From positions 88,847 through 152,846 of the forward strand of contig NZ_RPOK01000001.1 in assembly GCF_003820355.1 (NCBI RefSeq): DNA of 64,000 bases. Reading direction: 5' to 3'. This document shows positions 56,722 through 64,000 of the stretch, one piece after another (within the stretch, counting starts at the first letter, position 1; every line of letters begins with the position of its first letter). The DNA comes from Paralteromonas sediminis. GTDB taxonomy: Bacteria; Pseudomonadota; Gammaproteobacteria; Enterobacterales; Alteromonadaceae. The notes under the pieces were generated by a model. That model worked only from the letters and a program-made list of their open reading frames with translations, searched no databases and was not told where the DNA came from. The position numbers were made by a program, and so were the translations under genes.

Positions 56722-57240
56722 TTAAAGGGTGCGTAATATGAGCCATTCGCCGCGCTGGGTAAACTCTAATTGTCTTAGCACACTCATGCCAAGTAAAATA
56801 TGGTCATCACGCATACCAGGGTTAATACTGGCGTCAACATTGTTTAGCATAATATCGCCAAGCTCGAGTTGAGCAATACGCGTAAACGCAATCTCAACGT
56901 TGCCGTTAGCGGTGCGCGCTATACCTCTGCCGAGTGGCCTTAACCCCAGCTTTTCAGACAAATGGGCAGGCACAGAAACAGAAGTTGCGCCCGTGTCTAC
57001 CAGAAACGTCACGGTTTCCCCATTAATTTTACCATTGGCAACGTAGTGCCCCTGTCGGTTTTGTTTGAGTTGTACTTCAATATTGCTGCCGACTTGGTTT
57101 GACTCTACCCGCATATTGGGGTTGTGTTGTCGTTCCAGTAACCCAGAAAACGCCCAGGCACAAATCCCTATGGCGCACACCCAGGCCAACAAGATCATCC
57201 ATTTGGCTGACGACGCCGCCGAATCGGGCTCAGTATCCAA
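56722..57240 (-). CDS. Membrane-anchored retropepsin-like aspartic protease
   Basis: A 172-residue protein with one membrane helix (about 14-32) and a single clan AA domain. The catalytic motif is F-L-V-D-T-G-A-T-S-V (Asp near 82), and a later I-L-L-G-M-S-V-L-R-Q-L-E-F closes the active-site fold. With one D-T-G per chain it should work as a dimer, like TIGR02281-family proteins. Substrates are unknown. It reads toward nadC and diverges from ampD. Confidence 0.88.
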   Translation of the reverse strand: MDTEPDSAASSAKWMILLAWVCAIGICAWAFSGLLERQHNPNMRVESNQVGSNIEVQLKQNRQGHYVANGKINGETVTFLVDTGATSVSVPAHLSEKLGLRPLGRGIARTANGNVEIAFTRIAQLELGDIMLNNVDASINPGMRDDHILLGMSVLRQLEFTQRGEWLILRTL

Positions 57241-57335
57241 TTTTCACTCCACAATGCGATAACAAACAGTAAGGTTATACGTTACCATAAACAAAGTAGA
57301 TGATGGCTTTATTGGATTAGGGGCAAAGAGACAGA

Positions 57336-57869
57336 ATGACTGAAATTCGCGCTAACTGGTTACCTTCACCACATTGTGATGACCGACCCGATACTCCTAT
57401 TTCATTGTTGGTTATTCACAACATTAGCTTACCCCCCGGGGAGTTTGCCCAGCCTTATATTAAACAGCTGTTTTTAGGTACCCTAGACTGCAACGAGCAC
57501 CCTTATTTTTCCCAGTTACGTGGGCTTAAGGTGTCTGCCCATGCGGTTATTTACAGAACCGGTGAAATTGACCAATTCGTTGATTATGACAAACGAGCCT
57601 GGCATGCCGGTGTGTCCTCGTTTCAGGGAAGAAGCCGATGTAATGACTACGCCATCGGTATTGAACTGGAAGGCACAGATACAGCACCCTATACCGACGA
57701 ACAATATCAGAGTCTTGCTGCGCTTACCCGAATGTTGCAACAGCAATACCCTTTGATCACGCTGGGCAGAATTGTTGGCCATAACGACATTGCACCTGGC
57801 CGAAAAACAGACCCAGGCGTTGCCTTTGATTGGGGCCGTTTCAGGGGGATGGTGCAGACTGGTTTGTAA
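57336..57869 (+). CDS. ampD: 1,6-anhydro-N-acetylmuramyl-L-alanine amidase AmpD
   Basis: A 177-residue cytoplasmic zinc amidase that recycles cell-wall muropeptides. Zinc ligands are in L-L-V-I-H-N-I-S-L-P, R-A-W-H-A-G-V-S and G-H-N-D-I-A-P-G-R-K-T-D-P-G. Loss of AmpD typically raises AmpC-type beta-lactamase expression through AmpR. The partner ampE lies 1.5 kb downstream instead of next door. Confidence 0.96.
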   Translation: MTEIRANWLPSPHCDDRPDTPISLLVIHNISLPPGEFAQPYIKQLFLGTLDCNEHPYFSQLRGLKVSAHAVIYRTGEIDQFVDYDKRAWHAGVSSFQGRSRCNDYAIGIELEGTDTAPYTDEQYQSLAALTRMLQQQYPLITLGRIVGHNDIAPGRKTDPGVAFDWGRFRGMVQTGL

Positions 57870-57945
57870 AAAAAATGTTACGGTCGATTGGCGTTTCTCA
57901 CCACTCAGAAATATACTGAAAGAGAAAACAGTAAGGACCGAACAT

Positions 57946-58803
57946 ATGAAAATACCGAATTTTTGGTTGATTCTGGTCGTGTCTTTCGTACTGATGTCCT
58001 GTACCCAAGAACACGCTTCCCAGTCTAATGCGGCACAAACCGCCCCCCCTGAACCTGAAGTCGTATCTGAATCTAACGCTGCAGACGCAACAGTAAAATC
58101 GGACTGCGCGTTTCGATTGGGTTTCGACGTCTGGGCGCCCTATCAATTTGTCGATTTGAACAATCAAGTAAGCGGATTAGATATTGAGCTTATTTCTGAT
58201 GTGGCATCCCTTATGGACTGTGATTTAGAGTTTGTACAGGGTACCTGGCGAGACCTCTTACAGGGCCTTGAAAACGGTAATATTGATATGCTGTTGGGGG
58301 CATCAAAAACACCCGCAAGAGAAACGTTCGCCCACTTCAGTCTACCCTATCGTCAGGAAGAGTTTGTGCTGTATATCCGAACCAACGAACCTGAATTCGC
58401 TGCGTTCAAGAGTATTGACGACTTTATTCAAAACGGTAGCAAAATTGGTTTGGTCAGTGAATATTTCTATGGCGATGAAATTTCGTCAATGTTGGACTCG
58501 GAAGATAAAGCCGATCATTTTGTTTTTGGCATTATGGGCGAACTGAATGTGGCTCGGTTGCTGGATATGGATATTGACGCTTATCTTGAAGACAGTTTTG
58601 TGGGCGCTTCAATCATTCGTCGTAAAGCATTGTCGAGCATGATAGAGCCGCATAGCATACGAATTACTACCGGCGATATTTATGTCATGTTCAGCAAATC
58701 AAATGTGACAGAGGCGCAAGTAGAGGCGTTTAATGTAGCGCTGGCAAACTACAAGATGTCAGATAAGTACAGAACTGTACTGAATAAATATACTAACCTG
58801 TAA
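57946..58803 (+). CDS. Family 3 extracellular solute-binding lipoprotein
   Basis: A 285-residue protein. The lipobox is V-L-M-S-C (Cys near 21), followed by a Ser/Ala/Pro/Glu-rich linker (25-50). The binding domain resembles amino-acid-type periplasmic proteins: R-L-G-F-D-V-W-A-P-Y-Q-F, G-L-D-I-E-L-I-S-D-V and D-M-L-L-G-A-S-K-T-P-A-R. No transporter permease or ATPase is adjacent, so it may be an orphan receptor, or a sensor rather than part of an ABC importer. The start at 57946 has AAGGA upstream; longer frames run into ampD. Confidence 0.87.
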   Translation: MKIPNFWLILVVSFVLMSCTQEHASQSNAAQTAPPEPEVVSESNAADATVKSDCAFRLGFDVWAPYQFVDLNNQVSGLDIELISDVASLMDCDLEFVQGTWRDLLQGLENGNIDMLLGASKTPARETFAHFSLPYRQEEFVLYIRTNEPEFAAFKSIDDFIQNGSKIGLVSEYFYGDEISSMLDSEDKADHFVFGIMGELNVARLLDMDIDAYLEDSFVGASIIRRKALSSMIEPHSIRITTGDIYVMFSKSNVTEAQVEAFNVALANYKMSDKYRTVLNKYTNL

Positions 58804-58817
58804 TGGCGAGCGCAGGG

Positions 58818-59332
58818 CTAAAAGCTTAGGCTCGCGGTTACGTAGACGCCACGGCTTTGTCGTGCGGGAAGTGTGTTAATAGGGTAAAAAACAGGCGTGT
58901 CGTTGAGAAGGTATACCTGCTCATCCAGCAGGTTTTTCAATTCAAATGAAATACCTACTGTTTGTTGCCCCTGACCAATACCATATTTTCGTGTGGCTTT
59001 TATATTTATCCAATCGAATCCTTCTGCGTCTGGATTGAGCAGCTCGCGATTAGGGTCAAAAATGATGGAATCGTGATAGCGTGAATAATAGAGGTGATAT
59101 ACGCTAAGCTGCCAGTTGTTTCCCTCGTAACTCACGCCCAGTTTGGATGATTTATTCGCTGAGAGGTTTACATTGCGCTGCTCTTCACCGTTTTCACTTC
59201 TCAATAAAGGCAGCTTGTCGAAGAGGAAAAACATTGAAGTGGTCCAATCTCCGCGCCCTCAAAGGTGACTTTAGTTGCCAATGAACTCGCCATGAGCGAC
59301 CATACTCTCTTTGCAATGAATGAGAATGACAA
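58818..59332 (-). pseudogene. Decayed C-terminal fragment of a TonB-dependent receptor
   Basis: The last 138 codons (58818-59234) read as the end of a receptor barrel: F-E-L-K-N-L-L-D-E-Q-V-Y, then P-A-R-Q-S-R-G-V-Y-V-T-A-S-L-S-F with the terminal Phe. Upstream, this frame hits a stop at 59259-59261 after G-R-G-D-W-T-T-S. A neighbouring frame carries matching-looking barrel text (F-I-A-K-R-V-W-S, A-T-K-V-T-F-E-G) up to the ampE start, so a single-base shift near 59255-59262 seems likely. The plug and most of the barrel are missing. It is unlikely to be functional. Confidence 0.72.
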
Positions 59333-60169
59333 ATGACCATTTTGGCACTGTTAATTGCATTAGCCATCGAACGCGTGACGGTAAAGCTTCCTCAATGGCA
59401 GGGGCAAACCTATGCAAAACACTATTTGGACTGGGTCACTGAAAAAGCATGGCTTTCAGAAGACTCTACCTCCGTAGCTTGGTTCGTAGTGGCCTTCCTT
59501 CCTGCATTGTGCTGCGCAGTGTTGATGTCATTGTTGCCTGGTTTGTTGGAATTTGTTGTTCAAACGCTCATCCTTTTTGTATGTCTGGGTTGCCAGGCAA
59601 TCAGGGACACCTATAAATGCTTTTTACAAGCGGCCAACCGTGGCGACGTAGAAGCCTGTTATTTGTACAGCACACAAATGGGACACTGTGATAGTCAGAC
59701 TGATAAGGGAGCAACCTTTGGTTTGCGTTTGGTGTGGCTGAACTACCAACATTATGCTGCGGTTATCCTGTTTTTTGTTGCGTTCGGCGCGCCAGGTGCA
59801 ATTTTTTATGTGTTGGCAAGAGAGGCGTTTGACTATGCCTGTAATGAAGAGAGCTTTTCCGTAACGTCAGCCAGCGCAGTTAGGCATTTAGCCGACTTTA
59901 TCCCTGTGCGTTTAAGCGCATTCGGCTTACTACTTGTGGGTAACTTTGCCCATGCTATGCCGGTATGGCTTCAGTCGCTATTTGCCTTTTCAGAGCGCCC
60001 ATCAAAAACACTGACTCGGGTAGCCTCTTCCGCCGAGGTGCTGCCTAATCCCGAGCAGAAAGACGTAGATCAAGCCACGGAGCCAGCAATGTTGGTTAAG
60101 TTGGCTAAGCGCAACTTATTGTTTTTGCTAGTGGTTGTTTCAATATTAACCGTGGTTGGCGTAGTCTAG
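59333..60169 (+). CDS. ampE: AmpE inner-membrane protein
   Basis: A 278-residue protein with about four membrane helices. It matches AmpE in its start (A-L-L-I-A-L-A-I-E-R), in L-L-P-G-L-L-E-F-V-V and in R-E-A-F-D-Y-A, at near-usual length (E. coli 284). AmpE is linked to AmpD in beta-lactamase induction but its biochemical role is unclear. Only about 100 bases separate it from the receptor remnant, and the stop codon is followed 4 bases later by a large palindrome. Confidence 0.88.
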   Translation: MTILALLIALAIERVTVKLPQWQGQTYAKHYLDWVTEKAWLSEDSTSVAWFVVAFLPALCCAVLMSLLPGLLEFVVQTLILFVCLGCQAIRDTYKCFLQAANRGDVEACYLYSTQMGHCDSQTDKGATFGLRLVWLNYQHYAAVILFFVAFGAPGAIFYVLAREAFDYACNEESFSVTSASAVRHLADFIPVRLSAFGLLLVGNFAHAMPVWLQSLFAFSERPSKTLTRVASSAEVLPNPEQKDVDQATEPAMLVKLAKRNLLFLLVVVSILTVVGVV

Positions 60170-60173
60170 AGTA

Positions 60174-60283
60174 AGAATGGGAGAGAGGGCTTGAGTTAAA
60201 CCACGCCGTGAACCCATCCATGGGGGCTCCGTTTCGGCATCCATGCCTCAAAGGGGTTTAACTCAAGCCCTCTCTCCCATTCT
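60174..60283. repeat. Composite palindrome: perfect 29-bp inverted repeat enclosing two mini-hairpins
   Basis: Bases 60174-60202 and 60255-60283 are exact reverse complements over 29 positions. The 52-base spacer holds two smaller symmetrical hairpins built on the same core, CCCAT-CC-ATGGG and GGCAT-CC-ATGCC. The result is a three-hairpin cruciform or RNA structure starting 4 bases after the ampE stop. The spacer (CGCCGTGAACCCATCC...) looks like intergenic palindromic repeats I recall in marine gammaproteobacterial genomes. It may be a non-autonomous mobile repeat, and also an mRNA 3'-end stabiliser. Confidence 0.85.
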
Positions 60284-60409
60284 GACGTTGGTCCCTACAG
60301 CAACCTTTAGCTCGTCGTACCAGTCTCAATACACAGTTCAATATATTGACCGTAAGGGCTTTTTTCCACTTTAGTACTACACTAATTAACCAAACTTTCT
60401 ATTTGGTGT

Positions 60410-60438
60410 TTGTTCATTGGCGTAAGATCGCCTACACT
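60410..60438 (+). promoter_or_regulatory. Candidate pdhR promoter
   Basis: TTGTTC (60410-60415) and TACACT (60433-60438) are 17 bases apart, with a start expected near 60445, directly before the PdhR operator. Confidence 0.5.
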
Positions 60439-60450
60439 ATTGGAAAGGTA

Positions 60451-60467
60451 AATTGGTATTACCAATA
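60451..60467 (+). promoter_or_regulatory. PdhR operator
   Basis: AATTGGTATTACCAATA matches the E. coli PdhR box AATTGGTNNNACCAATT at all but the final base. It lies about 7-23 bases after the predicted start, as in E. coli, so PdhR should repress its own operon and be released by pyruvate. Confidence 0.88.
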
Positions 60468-60478
60468 GGTTTGATTTG

Positions 60479-60509
60479 TTTTAACTGTTTACAAATTCAA
60501 CAGTTAAAA
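60479..60509 (+). promoter_or_regulatory. 11-bp hairpin directly before the pdhR ribosome binding site
   Basis: TTTTAACTGTT (60479-60489) and AACAGTTAAAA (60499-60509) are exact reverse complements around a 9-base spacer. The AGGAG ribosome binding site begins two bases later at 60511. It could be an RNA hairpin influencing translation, or an operator for a second dimeric regulator. Confidence 0.6.
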
Positions 60510-60528
60510 GAGGAGACGCTGTTTCGCC

Positions 60529-61275
60529 ATGCAAGCAACGCGGCAAAAATTGTCTGATGTGATTACAGATAAGCTCGAGGCCATGATTCTCGACGGCTCA
60601 TTTGTAGCAGGCTCACGTTTGCCACCCGAGCGTGAACTGGCGTTAAAGTTTGATGTTTCTAGACCGTCTCTTAGAGAGGCTATGGGAAACTTACAGGCAA
60701 AAGGTCTTATCGAACGAAAACAGGGTGGTGGTACCTTTGTCAGCAAGCGGCTCAACGCTGCCATGACCGACCCTTTACTTGAATTGGTTGCCAATAAACC
60801 TGAAACACAATTTGATTTGCTTGAGTTCCGTCATGCCCTTGAAGGTATGGCGGCTTATTATGCTGCGTTACGTGGTCAGCCAGAAGACTATCGCGCGCTG
60901 CTTGATGCATTGGAAGCAATGCAATCACAGGCAGAAAAAAGGGACCTACGCGCTCAGGCCGAAGCGTTGGGGGCATTTTATTTAACCATGGCCAAGGCGT
61001 CACATAATATGGTGCTATTACACGTTATGCGAACTATGCAGGCGATGTTAATTGACAATATTGAGCGCAACTTGGATTTGCTTAGTCGGCACGCCAGTGT
61101 AGATACTGAACTCGGTGATCAACGGGCTGACATTGTTAGAGCTATTGCAAAGCGGGACCCGGAAGCCGCCAGACAGGCAAGTAATGACCATCTGGCGTTT
61201 ATAGAAAAGACATTATTAAAAATAAATCAACGCGACACCCGTGTTCAGCGAGCGTTGCGACGTATTGAAGTCTAA
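60529..61275 (+). CDS. pdhR: Pyruvate dehydrogenase complex repressor PdhR
   Basis: A 248-residue GntR-family (FadR subfamily) regulator. The winged helix spans about 10-72, with G-S-R-L-P-P-E-R-E-L-A and S-R-P-S-L-R-E-A-M. The all-helical FCD ligand domain follows (80-235). Pyruvate binding releases it from DNA. A good PdhR box lies upstream of its own gene, and aceE follows after 18 bp, so it is the first gene of the pdh operon as in E. coli. Confidence 0.95.
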   Translation: MQATRQKLSDVITDKLEAMILDGSFVAGSRLPPERELALKFDVSRPSLREAMGNLQAKGLIERKQGGGTFVSKRLNAAMTDPLLELVANKPETQFDLLEFRHALEGMAAYYAALRGQPEDYRALLDALEAMQSQAEKRDLRAQAEALGAFYLTMAKASHNMVLLHVMRTMQAMLIDNIERNLDLLSRHASVDTELGDQRADIVRAIAKRDPEAARQASNDHLAFIEKTLLKINQRDTRVQRALRRIEV

Positions 61276-61293
61276 TAAAGATAGGACAGTACA

Positions 61294-63966
<2,673 letters not shown>

Positions 63967-63982
63967 TTAGGGAGAACTGAGA

Positions 63983-64000
63983 ATGTCAGATACAAAAGAC
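63983..64000 (+). CDS. aceF: Start of the next pdh gene, probably the E2 component (cut by the window end)
   Basis: Only six codons (M-S-D-T-K-D) are inside the window. GGGAGAA precedes the ATG, and the position 16 bp after aceE is where dihydrolipoyl acetyltransferase lies in this operon type. The identification rests on position alone. Confidence 0.5.

Overview
The window is a 64 kb piece of a gammaproteobacterial chromosome, most likely from a marine member of the Alteromonadales (Alteromonas, Aestuariibacter, Glaciecola and relatives). The basis is gene order and protein style: a complete mraZ-to-ftsZ division/cell-wall (dcw) cluster followed by lpxC, an M23 peptidase and secA; pilT/pilU beside yggS/proC/yggT; a pilA/pilC/pilD-coaE-zapD-yacG block; ampD/ampE; pdhR-aceE; plus TonB-dependent receptors, a SapC protein and the PrsK/PrsR pair of exosortase systems. 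I saw no rRNA, tRNA, CRISPR array, insertion sequence or prophage. Species assignment is inference.

Layout. 1-4.9 kb (minus): sulfotransferase fragment, large TonB-dependent receptor, DUF4426 protein, YggT. 4.9-9.0 kb: proC and yggS (minus), divergent from pilT-pilU and a small zinc-ribbon protein (plus). 9.0-13.5 kb (minus): rsmE, an orphan histidine kinase, gshB, yqgE, ruvX. 13.9-21.4 kb (plus): mscS, a lipoprotein with a collagen-like stalk, a FabH-like synthase and prsK-prsR. 21.4-22.4 kb (minus): an overlapping ParA/ribbon-helix-helix pair. 22.6-27.5 kb: stress and envelope genes (hemolysin III family, peroxiredoxin-glutaredoxin fusion, secreted hydrolase, M19 dipeptidase, SapC). 27.8-44.5 kb (plus): mraZ rsmH ftsL ftsI murE murF mraY murD ftsW murG murC ddlB ftsQ ftsA ftsZ, tightly packed with stop/start overlaps and driven by a clear promoter carrying MraZ boxes. 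44.5-50.5 kb (plus): lpxC with its own consensus promoter, an unknown membrane protein, an M23 peptidase, secA, mutT. 50.5-57.2 kb (minus): aspartoacylase-like gene, yacG, zapD, coaE, pilD, pilC, pilA, nadC, a retropepsin-like protease. 57.3-60.2 kb: ampD and ampE, separated by a solute-binding lipoprotein gene and the decayed 3' end of a TonB-dependent receptor. 60.4-64 kb (plus): pdhR with its operator, aceE, and the first codons of the next pdh gene.

How the genes work together. Most of the window builds and divides the envelope: murC-F, mraY, murG and ddlB make lipid II; ftsI, ftsW, ftsL, ftsQ, ftsA, ftsZ and zapD form the divisome; lpxC commits to lipid A; secA drives export; ampD and ampE handle muropeptide recycling and signalling. 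Type IV pilus parts occur in two places (pilT/pilU; pilA/pilC/pilD), but the extension ATPase gene pilB is not in the window.

The least ordinary signals are non-coding: an extended hairpin of about 85 nt between ftsA and ftsZ whose apex resembles the conserved core of 4.5S (SRP) RNA; a perfect 29-bp inverted repeat enclosing two mini-hairpins after ampE; an 11-bp hairpin directly before the pdhR ribosome binding site; and a pilA terminator whose T-run touches the pilC start codon where pilB would be expected.
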